DNA from: Betaproteobacteria bacterium
GTDB lineage: Bacteria; Pseudomonadota; Gammaproteobacteria; Burkholderiales; SG8-39
Direction: 5' to 3'
DNA length: 64,000 nucleotides
NCBI GenBank assembly: GCA_016234705.1
Contig: JACRAS010000074.1
Coordinates: 24,170 to 88,169, forward strand
The position numbers and the translations under genes were made by a program. Every line of letters starts with the position of its first letter. Within the stretch, counting starts at the first letter, position 1. Of the stretch, positions 27,103 to 38,297 are shown one piece after another. The notes beneath the pieces were generated by a model. That model did not search any database and was not told where the DNA came from. It worked only from the letters and a program-made list of their open reading frames with translations.

Positions 27103-27327
27103 TTACTTCTTCTCTTCTTTCTTCATTTCTTTCTTCATTTCTTTCTTTTCCTTCTTTTCTTTTTTCATTTCTTTCTTTTCGGCTTTCTTTTCGGCCGCCG
27201 GTTTCGCGTCTTTCTTCATCTCTTCTTTCTTCTCGCCTCCGGCGGCCTTCATGTGCGACGCGGCGAAGACGGAACCAGTGGAAACGGCGAATACAGCAGC
27301 GATCAGAATCGACAGAAACTTACTCAT
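27103..27327 (-). CDS. Small secreted Lys/Glu-rich low-complexity protein
   Basis: 74 residues. A signal peptide (MSKFLSILIAAVFAVSTGSV to FAA) precedes a mature part made almost only of Lys, Glu, Met and Ala in KKE/MKKE repeats, expected to be a highly charged helix. It has its own ribosome binding site (GAGGAG) and a strong terminator, so it is a genuine monocistronic gene. The coding strand is nearly pure purine over about 90 nt. No function is known to me; similar short exported K/A/E-rich proteins occur in betaproteobacteria. Confidence 0.8.
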   Translation of the reverse strand: MSKFLSILIAAVFAVSTGSVFAASHMKAAGGEKKEEMKKDAKPAAEKKAEKKEMKKEKKEKKEMKKEMKKEEKK

Positions 27328-27544
27328 TTTATCTCCTCGTTGATGGTTTTGAAGTACCGGCGCTCCCAACCGCCTCCGCCCATCGTCCCATGCAACGGAG
27401 GCCGACGTCGATATCGCGGTGCAAGCATAGCGGTTACGGCCGCAATGCCGGAACTTCCTATAACGGCTGAGTGACCAAGGCGTTGACAGGTTTTACGCAC
27501 CCGCGTTCGTGCCGGATTGGATAGAAAAAACTCAGAACAATCAA

Positions 27545-27553
27545 TGCTATACT
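27545..27553 (+). promoter_or_regulatory. Extended -10 promoter upstream of the TPR protein gene
   Basis: TGC followed by TATACT, about 55 nt before the start codon. No clear -35 at a normal distance. Confidence 0.4.
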
Positions 27554-27608
27554 TCGCCGGTCCGGCCAAACGCCTGGCCCAGGCCGACAATATTGTATCC
27601 GACCTGAT

Positions 27609-28793
27609 ATGCGCCGCCTGCTCAGCCCGGTTTTCCTTGTCGTCTGCGCCCTAGTCACCGGCGCAGCGCAGTCGGCGCCCTATACTCCGCAGTCGGACAA
27701 CGAGGTTCTCGAGCGCCTGCCGTTCAAGGCCTCGGCCGCGGAGGGCCGGGAATTGCGCCAGTTGCGCCGCGCGCTCGCGGAGCAACCGCAGAATATGGAG
27801 CGGGCCCTGGCTTTGGCGCGCCGCTACTTCGATCTCGCCAGCGCCGAGGGCGACCCGCGTTACGTCGGCTACGCCGAGGCCGCGATCCGGCCCTGGAACA
27901 ACGCCGCCGAGCCAGCGGTAGAAATTCTGGTAATGCGCGCCCTGCTGCGCCAGTACCGGCACGAATTCGACGCGGCGCTCGCCGACCTGGGGCAGGCGGC
28001 GGAACGCGATCCCGGCAACGCCGAGGCCTGGTCCTGGCGCTCGGCCATCTCGCTGGTGCAGGCGGACTACGCCGGCGCGCGCGCGGCCTGCGACAAGCTC
28101 GCCGCGCTGGCTAGCGCGCTGCTCGCCACCGCCTGCACCACGGCGGTCGACGGGCTTACCGGGAAATCCGGCGCGGCCTATGCCGAATTGTCCAAAGCCC
28201 TCGCGCGCCGCCCCGACGCCGACCCCGACTTGAGACTCTGGATTCAAACGCGGCTGGCGGAAATGGCGTTGCGCCACGGGCGCGACGAGTTGGCCGAGCG
28301 CCATTTCAAGGCCGGGCTGGCGCTGGGCGTAACCGATGGTTTCATCCTCGCCGCTTACGCCGATTTTCTGCTCGACCGCGACAGGCCGGCTGAGGTGGTG
28401 ACCATGCTCCGCGACTGGGAGCGTTCCGACATCCTGCTGCTGCGCCTGGCCCTGGCCGAGCAGGCGGCGAAACTTCCGGCCGCGGCGGCGCACATCGCGA
28501 TGCTGAAACAGCGCTTCGACGCCTCCGCCCTGCGCGGCGACAAGCTGCACCAGCAGGAAGAAGCGCGCTTTCATCTGTATTTGCAGGGCGACGCGTCCAA
28601 AGCGCTGCGGCTGGCCGCGGAGAATTACCGCTTGCAGCGCGAACCGCGCGATGCGCGCATCCTGCTGGAAGCGGCGCTCGCGGCGAAAGACTTCCGCGCG
28701 GCGCAGCCGGCCGTTGAGTGGCTCGGCGCGAGCGGCTACGAAGATCCGCTGTATGCGAAATTGGCGCGACAACTCGAGGACGGCGCGAAATGA
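27609..28793 (+). CDS. TPR-repeat exported protein
   Basis: 394 residues with a signal peptide (cleaved near AAQSAPY) and mostly helical Ala/Leu/Arg-rich sequence that falls into tetratricopeptide-like repeats (for example HEFDAALADLGQAAERDPGN; RDELAERHFKAGLALGVTDG). No enzyme motif. TPR proteins serve as scaffolds. Its stop overlaps the start of the HupE/UreJ-like gene, so both are probably one functional unit in the envelope. Confidence 0.8.
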   Translation: MRRLLSPVFLVVCALVTGAAQSAPYTPQSDNEVLERLPFKASAAEGRELRQLRRALAEQPQNMERALALARRYFDLASAEGDPRYVGYAEAAIRPWNNAAEPAVEILVMRALLRQYRHEFDAALADLGQAAERDPGNAEAWSWRSAISLVQADYAGARAACDKLAALASALLATACTTAVDGLTGKSGAAYAELSKALARRPDADPDLRLWIQTRLAEMALRHGRDELAERHFKAGLALGVTDGFILAAYADFLLDRDRPAEVVTMLRDWERSDILLLRLALAEQAAKLPAAAAHIAMLKQRFDASALRGDKLHQQEEARFHLYLQGDASKALRLAAENYRLQREPRDARILLEAALAAKDFRAAQPAVEWLGASGYEDPLYAKLARQLEDGAK

Positions 28794-29911
28794 GCCGCGC
28801 TCTGGCGCTGCTGTTGCTGTGCGCGAGCCTCGCGGCGCAGGCGCACAAGCCCAGCGACAGCTATCTGCACCTCAACATCGACGGCGCGCGCGTCACCGGC
28901 CAATGGGACATCGCGCTGCGCGACCTGGAGCAGGCGATAGGCCTGGACTCGAACGGCGACGGCGAAATCACCTGGGGCGAGCTGCGCGCGCGCCAGGCCG
29001 ACATCGCCGCCTACGCGCTCGCCCGCTTGAGAATCGAAGGCGACGCAAAAAACTGCCCGCTAGTCGTCACCGGGTACGAGGTCGATCGCCACAGCGACGG
29101 TGCTTACGAAGTGCTGCGCTTTGCCGCGGACTGCGCCGGCGCGCCGGCCGCGATCGAAATCGGCTACAAGCTGTTCTTCGATTTCGACGCCCAGCACAAG
29201 GGGCTGCTCAACCTCGAGTACCAGGGCCGGGTGCAAAGCCTGGTATTCACGGCCGAGCAGCCCAAGCAGCGCTTCGAGCTGGGCGAGCTCAGCGCCATGC
29301 GGCAGTTCTTGAGCTACGGCCGCGACGGCGTATGGCATATCTGGATCGGCTACGACCACATCCTGTTCCTGTTGTCCTTGCTGTTGCCGGCGGTGTTGAT
29401 GCGGGAGCGGCGCCAGTGGCTGCCGGTGGCGCGCTTCGGCGATGCGTTCTGGGACGTGTTCAAAATCGTGACCGCGTTTACCGTGGCGCATTCGATCACG
29501 CTGTCGCTCGCCGCGTTGGGCGTGATTTCGCTGCCCTCGCGGCTGGTGGAATCGGCCATCGCCGCCTCGGTGCTTCTGGCCGCGGCGAACAACCTATGGC
29601 CGCTGGTCGGCGGCAGGCGCTGGGTGGTGGCCTTCGCCTTCGGCCTGATCCACGGCTTCGGCTTTGCCGGCGTGCTGACCGAACTCGGCCTGCCGCGCGA
29701 CGCGCTGGTGCTCGCGCTGGTCGGATTCAACCTGGGTGTGGAGGCGGGGCAGCTCGCCGTCGTCGCGGCCTTCCTGCCGCTTGCCTATTGTTTGCGCGCA
29801 AGCTGGTTTTACCGGCGCATGGTCCTGTTCGGCGGTTCGGTCGCGATCGTGGCCGTTGCCATGGTCTGGCTGCTGGAGCGCTCGCTGAACCTGAAACTGA
29901 TTTCGGCATGA
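28790..29911 (+). CDS. HupE/UreJ-family membrane protein with EF-hand-like loop
   Basis: 373 residues. A signal peptide ends near LAAQA, followed by HKPSDSYLHL. A periplasmic domain of about 150 residues has a 12-residue Ca-binding-type loop (D53, N55, D57, E59, E64). The C-terminal half has seven or so membrane helices with WHIWIGYDHILFLLSLLLP and FTVAHSITLS, the His/Asp signature of HupE/UreJ, a family linked to nickel or other metal transport. The metal is not known here. Start overlaps the TPR gene stop (ATGA). Confidence 0.86.
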   Translation: MSRALALLLLCASLAAQAHKPSDSYLHLNIDGARVTGQWDIALRDLEQAIGLDSNGDGEITWGELRARQADIAAYALARLRIEGDAKNCPLVVTGYEVDRHSDGAYEVLRFAADCAGAPAAIEIGYKLFFDFDAQHKGLLNLEYQGRVQSLVFTAEQPKQRFELGELSAMRQFLSYGRDGVWHIWIGYDHILFLLSLLLPAVLMRERRQWLPVARFGDAFWDVFKIVTAFTVAHSITLSLAALGVISLPSRLVESAIAASVLLAAANNLWPLVGGRRWVVAFAFGLIHGFGFAGVLTELGLPRDALVLALVGFNLGVEAGQLAVVAAFLPLAYCLRASWFYRRMVLFGGSVAIVAVAMVWLLERSLNLKLISA

Positions 29912-30012
29912 ACGCTGCTCGGCGAAAAACTTCCGGCCTGTTCCGCGTGCGCACGATCGGATTTCGACCGCGATCCGCTCCGAATGTCGATCCTTAGTCT
30001 CTGTTCGCGATC

Positions 30013-31068
30013 ATGATCGACCTCGCCACCCAACGCTACGCGCTGGCGGCGCTCGCCGCCGCGGCGCTGTTCGGCGCGAGCACGCCGCTGGCGAAGCTGT
30101 TGCAGGCGGACATCACGCCGGGCCTGCTCGCCGGGCTGCTTTATCTCGGCAGCGGCGCGGGACTTGCGCTGGTAAAACTCGGGCTGCGCCTCGGCCGGCA
30201 TGCCCCCGAACCGCCGCTGCAAGCGAGCGACTACCCCTGGCTCGCCGGCGCGGTCGCGAGCGGCGGCATTGCCGCGCCCCTGCTCCTGATGTGGGGCCTC
30301 GCCGGCGCCAGCGCTTCGGGCGTGTCGCTGCTGCTCAACCTGGAGGGAATATTGACGGCGCTCATCGCCGCGCTGGCGTTCAAGGAAGCGGTGGCCAGGC
30401 GGATCTGGCTCGCAGCCTGCCTGATGCTCGCCGCCGGCTTGCTGCTCGGCTACGATCCACGGGCAGGCTTCGGCCTGTCGCTGCGCACGCTCGCTGTCAT
30501 CGCGGCCTGCGCGCTATGGGCGCTGGACAATAATCTCACCCGCCGCATCTCGGCCGCCGATCCGGTCAGCATCGCCATGATCAAGGGGCTGGCCGCGGGC
30601 AGCGCCAACATCGTCGCGGCCCTGGCTTCCGGCGCGAGCTTCCCGGCTGCCCTGCCGCTGGCAGGGGCGCTGCTGCTCGGATGGCTCGCCTATGGCGTAA
30701 GCCTCACGCTGTACATCGTCGCGCTGCGCCACTTGGGCAGCGCGCGCGCCGCCGCGCATTTTTCCACCGCGCCGTTCATCGGCGCGGCGCTCGCTATCGC
30801 CTTATTGGACGAGCCGGTGACGGCCGGCTTCGTCGCGGCCTTTGTGCTGATGATCGCCGCCACCTGGCTCGCGCTCAGCGAGCGGCACGGGCACGCGCAC
30901 ATGCACGCGCACTTTAGGCACGAACACCTGCATATGCACGATGCGCACCATCAGCATGCGCACCGCGGCGACGAGGGGCTCGAGCCGCATTCACACCCGC
31001 ACCGGCACTCCCCCTTCAGGCACGGCCATCCGCACCTGCCGGATTTGCATCACCGGCATCTACACTGA
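30013..31068 (+). CDS. DMT/EamA permease with a histidine-rich C-terminal tail
   Basis: 351 residues: ten membrane helices in two EamA repeats up to about residue 290, then a hydrophilic tail with over 20 His residues (starting at ERHGHAHMHAHF). The tail resembles metal-buffering segments of zinc, nickel and cobalt proteins. DMT carriers export varied metabolites, so a metal role rests on the tail and on the HupE-like neighbour, about 100 nt upstream. Confidence 0.88.
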   Translation: MIDLATQRYALAALAAAALFGASTPLAKLLQADITPGLLAGLLYLGSGAGLALVKLGLRLGRHAPEPPLQASDYPWLAGAVASGGIAAPLLLMWGLAGASASGVSLLLNLEGILTALIAALAFKEAVARRIWLAACLMLAAGLLLGYDPRAGFGLSLRTLAVIAACALWALDNNLTRRISAADPVSIAMIKGLAAGSANIVAALASGASFPAALPLAGALLLGWLAYGVSLTLYIVALRHLGSARAAAHFSTAPFIGAALAIALLDEPVTAGFVAAFVLMIAATWLALSERHGHAHMHAHFRHEHLHMHDAHHQHAHRGDEGLEPHSHPHRHSPFRHGHPHLPDLHHRHLH

Positions 31069-31115
31069 AAATCAAGAATGCATCTGCGGCGCGCTATCAT
31101 AGCCCGGAGGAAATA

Positions 31116-31145
31116 GTGAACGCACCCTTGGCGTGTTACAACTAG
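31116..31145 (+). other. Nine-codon upstream open frame before the second DMT gene
   Basis: GTG with GGAGG 5 nt before it, encoding VNAPLACYN and ending at TAG just 2 nt before the ATG of the permease gene. The only good ribosome binding site belongs to this frame. It may be a leader for re-initiation, or the original start of the permease disrupted by a one-base change. Confidence 0.35.
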
Positions 31146-31147
31146 GC

Positions 31148-32005
31148 ATGCTCGGATCCGCTTTTTTGGCGCTCGCCGCCGCGGCCGGACTGGGCGCGGC
31201 CATGATCACCATGCGGCTTGGCTTGCGCTACGCTACGCCATTAGCCGGGGCGACGATCGGTGTTCCGTCGACGACGCTGATGTTCTGGTGCCTGGCGCCA
31301 TTCCTGCTCGACACGGACGGGATTAGTCTCGCCGCCGTGGGCATCTTCGCGCTGGTCGGTTTGTTCTTTCCCGCGCTCGTGACCCTGCTCATGTATACCG
31401 GCAACCAGCGCATGGGGCCGACGATCACCAGCTCGGTTTCCTGCACCACGCCGATGTTCGCCGTGGCCGGTGCCATCGTTTTTTTGGGTGAAGCGCTGAC
31501 CGTCGGCAATGTGCTCGGAACTGCGCTCATCGTGCTCGGCATGCTGGTGCTGACCTGGACCGGCGGCGCGCCTGCGCGCGGATGGCCGCTGTGGGCGATC
31601 GCGCTGCCTTTCGCCGCGGCGGCCATCCGCGCGCTGGGGCTGGTCTTGACCAAGGCCGGGCTCGCGCTATGGAGCAGCCCTTACGCCGCTGGTCTGATCG
31701 GCTATACCGTTTCTGCCGCGGTGATTCTCGTTGCGGCGCGGGCCGGCGCGGCGCCGAAGACCAGCGACCGTCGCGCCATGCCCTGGTTTGTCGCGACCGG
31801 CTTCTGCAACGGCGGCAGCCTGTTCCTGATGTACGTCGCTCTGGCAGGAGGGCAGGTGAGCATGGTCTCGCCCATCGTCGCGACCTATCCGCTGTTCACG
31901 CTAGTCCTGAGTATGCTATTGCTGCGACACGAGCGCGTCACGCCGCGCGTGGCCGTGGGGGCGATATTGACGGTCGCGGGGGTGGCGGTGCTGCTTGCGC
32001 TCTAG
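31148..32005 (+). CDS. DMT/EamA-family permease
   Basis: 285 residues, about ten hydrophobic segments in two similar halves, EamA type (the second half ends with SPIVATYPLFTLVLSMLLL and EAL/HERVTPRV blocks). Substrate unknown. The ATG chosen follows a short coupled leader frame; an in-frame GTG 15 nt earlier is the alternative. No sequence similarity to the His tail of the neighbouring permease. Confidence 0.85.
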   Translation: MLGSAFLALAAAAGLGAAMITMRLGLRYATPLAGATIGVPSTTLMFWCLAPFLLDTDGISLAAVGIFALVGLFFPALVTLLMYTGNQRMGPTITSSVSCTTPMFAVAGAIVFLGEALTVGNVLGTALIVLGMLVLTWTGGAPARGWPLWAIALPFAAAAIRALGLVLTKAGLALWSSPYAAGLIGYTVSAAVILVAARAGAAPKTSDRRAMPWFVATGFCNGGSLFLMYVALAGGQVSMVSPIVATYPLFTLVLSMLLLRHERVTPRVAVGAILTVAGVAVLLAL

Positions 32006-32046
32006 TCTTCGGCCACACCCGGCTTCAACGTCTGGCGCAGCTTGCT

Positions 32047-33874
<1,828 letters not shown>

Positions 33875-33882
<8 letters not shown>

Positions 33883-35713
33883 CCGTGACGGACTTGGCGA
33901 GATTGCGCGGCTTGTCCACGTCGGTGCCGCGCGCGAGCGCCGTGTGATAAGCGAGCAGTTGCAGCGGCACCACGTGCAGGATCGGCGACAGCGCTCCGTA
34001 ATGCTCCGGCAGCCGCACCACATGCACGCCTTCGGAGGGCGCGATGTGGCTGTCGGCGTCGGCAAAAACGTAGAGTTGGCCGCCGCGCGCGCGCACTTCC
34101 TGCATGTTGGATTTGAGCTTTTCCAGGAGCGCGTCGTTGGGCGCGACGGTGACCACCGGCATCTCGTCGGTCACCAGCGCCAGCGGCCCGTGTTTCAATT
34201 CGCCCGCCGGATAGGCTTCGGCATGGACATAGGAAATTTCCTTCAGTTTGAGCGCGCCTTCGAGCGCTATCGGGTAGTGCAGGCCGCGCCCGAGAAACAG
34301 GGCGTGCTCGCGCTGCGCGAATTGCTCCGCCCAGGCGATGATCTGCGGCTCCAGTGCGAGCACGCTCGCGAGCGCAGCCGGCAGGTGGCGCAGGTTTTTC
34401 AGATGGCGCGCTTCGTCTTTGGCGAGAAGCCGTCCGCGTGACTTGGCGAACGCAAGCGCAAGCAAAAACAATGCTACAAGCTGGGTGGTGAAGGCCTTGG
34501 TCGAGGCGACGCCGATTTCGATGCCGGCGCGGGTCAGGTACAAGAGCCGCGTCTGGCGCACCATGGCGCTCGAGGCGACGTTGCAGATCGCCAGGGTATG
34601 AACATGGCCGAGCGACTGCGCGTGCTTCAGCGCGGCCAGGGTATCGGCGGTCTCGCCCGACTGCGAGATCACCACCACCAGCGCCCGCGGGTTGGGCACG
34701 CTGACGCGGTAGCGGTATTCGCTGGCGACCTCGACCTCGGTCGGCAGGCCGGCGATGGCTTCGAGCCAGAACTTGGCTGTAAGGCCGGAATAGTAGCTGG
34801 TGCCGCAGGCATAAATGTGCACCGCGTCGACCGCGGCGAAGACGTCTTTCGCGGCATCGCCGAAAATGTCCGGCCCGATGCCGGCCACACCTTCGAGCGT
34901 GTCGGCGATGGCCTGCGGCTGCTCGAAGATCTCCTTCTGCATGAAATGCCGGTAGGGCCCGAGCTCGACCGCGCCGGCATAGGCGCTGACGGTGCGCAGT
35001 TCGCGCTCTACCGGCTTGCCGTCGCGGCCGACAATGGCATAGCGGCCGAGCCCGATATCGGCGACATCGCCCTCTTCGAGATAGATGATCTGGTCGGTCG
35101 TCCCCGCCAGGGCCATGGCGTCGGAGGCCAGGTAGTGCTCGCCCGCGGTGCCCTTCACCCCGACACCCAGCACCAGCGGGCTCCCCTGGCGCGCGCCGAC
35201 CACGCGCTGCGGCTCGGCCTTGCAAAACACGGCGATGGCATAGGCGCCCTGCAGTTCCGCCGCCGCGCGCTGCACGGCGAGAAACAGGTCGCCCGAATAG
35301 TGGCTGTGGATGAGGTGCGCGATGACCTCGGTGTCGGTCTGCGACGCGAACTCGTAACCCTGGGCCTTCAGGCGCGTGCGCAGGTTTTCGTAGTTCTCGA
35401 TGATACCGTTGTGGACCACCGCGATCTCGTCGCGGCTGAATATCGGGTGGGCATTGACCGGTACCGGCGCGCCGTGGGTGGCCCAGCGCGTGTGGCAGAT
35501 GCCGGTCGAGCCGGTGAGCCCGGACTCGCGCACCTGCGCGTCCAGATCGGCCACCCGCGACACGGTGCGCGCGCGCCGCAACTGTCCCCCGGCACCTGCG
35601 TCATAAACCGCGACGCCGCAGGAATCGTAGCCGCGGTATTCGAGCCGGCGCAGCCCTTCGATCAATACGGGGACGATATCGCGTCGCGCAACCGCACCGA
35701 CTATGCCGCACAT
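33875..35713 (-). CDS. glmS: Glutamine--fructose-6-phosphate aminotransferase
   Basis: 612 residues. The N-terminal nucleophile Cys is C2 of MCGIVG; the glutamine amidotransferase domain is followed by two SIS sugar isomerase domains (SQSGETADT, and the second near [12 protein letters not shown]) and the C-terminal [12 protein letters not shown]. Makes glucosamine-6-phosphate for peptidoglycan and LPS. About 10 nt downstream of glmU, so these two steps of the same pathway form one operon with recQ. Confidence 0.98.
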
Positions 35714-35723
35714 CTACTACCCC

Positions 35724-37076
35724 TCATTTCTTTTTCACGGGGCGCTTCCAACCCGAGACGGTGAGCTGCTTGGCGCGCGAGATGGTGAGCGCGCCTTCCG
35801 GTGCATCCTTGGTCAGCGTCGTGCCCGCGCCCAGGGTGGCGCCCTTGCCCACCCGCACCGGCGCCACCAGTTGGGTGTCGGAACCGATGAAGACCTCGTC
35901 CTCGATGATGGTGCGGTGCTTGTTGGCGCCGTCGTAATTGCAGGTGATGGTGCCGGCGCCGATGTTGACGTCGCGCCCCACGGTGGTGTCGCCGATATAG
36001 GCGAGGTGGTTGGCCTTGGAGCGCGCCGCGATCTGGCTCGCCTTCACTTCGACGAAATTGCCGATGTGCACCTCCTCGGCGAGCGTGGTGCCGGGGCGCA
36101 GCCGCGCATACGGGCCGATGCGGCAGCGCGCGCCGATGTCGGCTTCATCCAGATGACAGAAGGGTTCGATGCGCGCGCCCGCGGCGACCTTCACGTTGCG
36201 CAGCACGCAGTTCGCGCCGACACTGACGCCTACATCGAGCACGACCTCGCCCTCGAACACGCAATTGACGTCGATCGCCACATCGCGCCCGCAGACGAGG
36301 CGGCCGCGCACCTCGATGCGCGCCGGGTCCGCCAGCGTGACGCCCTTGTGCATCAGGGCAGCGGCGACTGCGCGCTGGAAGGTGCGCTCGAGCTCGGCCA
36401 ACTGCGCCTTGCTGTTGACCCCCAGGATTTCCCAGGCCGCGCCCGGCGCAGCCGATTTGACCGGCACTTTGTCCGCCACCGCCGCGGCGACCACATCGGT
36501 GAGGTAATACTCCTTCTGCGCATTTTTGTTGTGCAAGCCTGCCAGCCATTTCTTCAGCCGCGCGGTCGGCAGCACCATGATGCCGGTGTTGATCTCGCGC
36601 AGCGCGCGCTCGGCCTTGGTCGCGTCCTTTTCCTCGACGATGCGCCTCACCGCGCCGCGGCTGCGGATAATGCGGCCATAACCATGCGGGTCGTCAAGTT
36701 CGAGAGTGAGCAGGGCTACGCCCTTGCCGGCCGCGCGGCATAGCGTTGTTAGCGTCTCGGCCCGGGTGAGCGGCACATCACCGTACAACACCAGGGTCGG
36801 AACCTTGGGATCGAGATGCGGCAGCGCCTGCGCCAGCGCATGCCCGGTGCCCAACTGCGGCTCCTGCCTGGCCCACACCAGGCCCGGCTGGGCGATGGTC
36901 TCGCGCACGCGCTCGCCGCCGTGGCCGTAGACGATGCAGATGACTCCGGGTTTGAGGCTGCGCGCCGTGTCAACGACATGCGCAAGCAGAGGCCTGCCCG
37001 CCAACTGGTGCAGCACCTTGGGTAAATCCGAGTGCATGCGCTTGCCTAGGCCGGCGGCGAGGATGACGACGTTCAT
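35724..37076 (-). CDS. glmU: Bifunctional GlmU (N-acetyltransferase/uridylyltransferase)
   Basis: 450 residues. N-terminal pyrophosphorylase domain with [18 protein letters not shown] (family LAAGxGTRM motif, with Lys in place of Thr), linker, then a left-handed beta-helix of hexapeptide repeats including [19 protein letters not shown] and the acetyl-CoA-binding region. It acetylates glucosamine-1-phosphate and attaches UMP, giving UDP-GlcNAc. The ATG giving MNVVILAAG is the correct start; a longer open frame upstream is not homologous. Confidence 0.97.
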   Translation of the reverse strand: MNVVILAAGLGKRMHSDLPKVLHQLAGRPLLAHVVDTARSLKPGVICIVYGHGGERVRETIAQPGLVWARQEPQLGTGHALAQALPHLDPKVPTLVLYGDVPLTRAETLTTLCRAAGKGVALLTLELDDPHGYGRIIRSRGAVRRIVEEKDATKAERALREINTGIMVLPTARLKKWLAGLHNKNAQKEYYLTDVVAAAVADKVPVKSAAPGAAWEILGVNSKAQLAELERTFQRAVAAALMHKGVTLADPARIEVRGRLVCGRDVAIDVNCVFEGEVVLDVGVSVGANCVLRNVKVAAGARIEPFCHLDEADIGARCRIGPYARLRPGTTLAEEVHIGNFVEVKASQIAARSKANHLAYIGDTTVGRDVNIGAGTITCNYDGANKHRTIIEDEVFIGSDTQLVAPVRVGKGATLGAGTTLTKDAPEGALTISRAKQLTVSGWKRPVKKK

Positions 37077-37268
37077 GGGTTTCGATTTCTCGCGGAGGCC
37101 GAAATGATACCACGCAGCCCCGCGCGCCCGCCTTGTAGGCCGGAGGCTTGCGGTATATATTACAGTTTGCTTTCTCCTGGCCCGCCAGCGCTTTATCGAC
37201 CCGACCAGGCCCAGCAACAGGCGAGCGGCATCGACCAATAATCGATAATTTCTTCCTCAGGAGACATC

Positions 37269-38297
37269 ATGCATCGATTGAGATTTCTGTTGTCAAGCGC
37301 GTTGTTCGCCCTCGCCTGCGCCCCGACTTTCGCTCAGGACGCCTGCAAAAACCGCGGCGATCTCGATCCGCAGTATTGCGACGAGAACAAGGACCTGGTG
37401 GCCGATCCGCCCAAGGATGTGAAGAAGTTCAAGAACCCGGCGACCATCGTGTTTACCTATACGCCGGTGGAAGATCCTGCCGTCTACGAAAAGGTGTTCA
37501 AGCCTTTCACCGACCACTTAGCCCAATGTACCGGCAAGCGGGTGGTGTTCTACCAAGTGCAGTCCAACGCCGCCGAGATCGAAGCGATGCGTTCCGGGCG
37601 CCTGCACGTGGGCGGGTTCTCCACCGGGCCGACGGCTTTTGCCGTCAACCTCGCCGGCGCGGTACCGTTCGCGGTGAAAGGCTACGCCGACCACTTCCAG
37701 GGCTATCAGTTGTGGCTGATCGTGAAGAAAGACAGCCCGTTCCAGAAGATCACCGACCTGAAGGGCAAACGCGTCGCGCACACTTCAGCATCCTCGAACT
37801 CGGGTAATCTCGCGCCGCGCGCGCTGTTCCCGCCGCTCGGCCTCGTCCCCGACCAGGACTACAAGGTGCTGTACTCGGGCAAGCACGACCAGTCCATTCT
37901 CGGCGTGAATACCGGGGATTACGATGCCGCGCCGATCGCCTCCGACGTATTCGAGCGCATGGCGCGCCGCGGCACGGTGAAAGAGGGCGACTTCCGGGTT
38001 CTGTACAAGAGCCAGACCTTTCCGACCTCGTCATTCGCCTATGCGCACGACCTGGAACCAGCGCTGCGCGATAAGATGCTGAAGTGCTTCTACGACTACC
38101 GCTTCCCACCCGAGATGCAGAGCGCCTTCGAGGGTGCCGACCGCTTTTTCCCGGTCACTTTCCAGAAAGACTGGGAGGTGGTGCGCAAGGTCGATGAATC
38201 CGCGGGCGAGAAAAAAGATCGCGGCGCGTTCGAGAAGGAGTCGGCCAAGGAAGAGGCCGCGCGCAAGAAAGCGGCCGAGGCCAAAGCCAAGAAGTGA
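37269..38297 (+). CDS. phnD: Phosphonate/phosphite-type ABC transporter receptor (PhnD), copy 1
   Basis: 342 residues. A signal peptide of about 23 residues ends at TFAQ. The mature protein is a PhnD-type type II binding protein: DLKGKRVAHTSASSNSGNLAP is the ligand-binding loop, with SGKHDQSILGVNTGDYDAAP after it. The N-terminus has a Cys-rich acidic motif (CKNRGDLDPQYCDENKDL) and the C-terminus an unusual Lys/Glu/Ala tail of about 25 residues. First gene of a phnD-phnD-phnC-cdh-phnE-phnE series that lacks C-P lyase genes, so the ligand may be phosphite, phosphonate or another oxyanion. Confidence 0.9.
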   Translation: MHRLRFLLSSALFALACAPTFAQDACKNRGDLDPQYCDENKDLVADPPKDVKKFKNPATIVFTYTPVEDPAVYEKVFKPFTDHLAQCTGKRVVFYQVQSNAAEIEAMRSGRLHVGGFSTGPTAFAVNLAGAVPFAVKGYADHFQGYQLWLIVKKDSPFQKITDLKGKRVAHTSASSNSGNLAPRALFPPLGLVPDQDYKVLYSGKHDQSILGVNTGDYDAAPIASDVFERMARRGTVKEGDFRVLYKSQTFPTSSFAYAHDLEPALRDKMLKCFYDYRFPPEMQSAFEGADRFFPVTFQKDWEVVRKVDESAGEKKDRGAFEKESAKEEAARKKAAEAKAKK

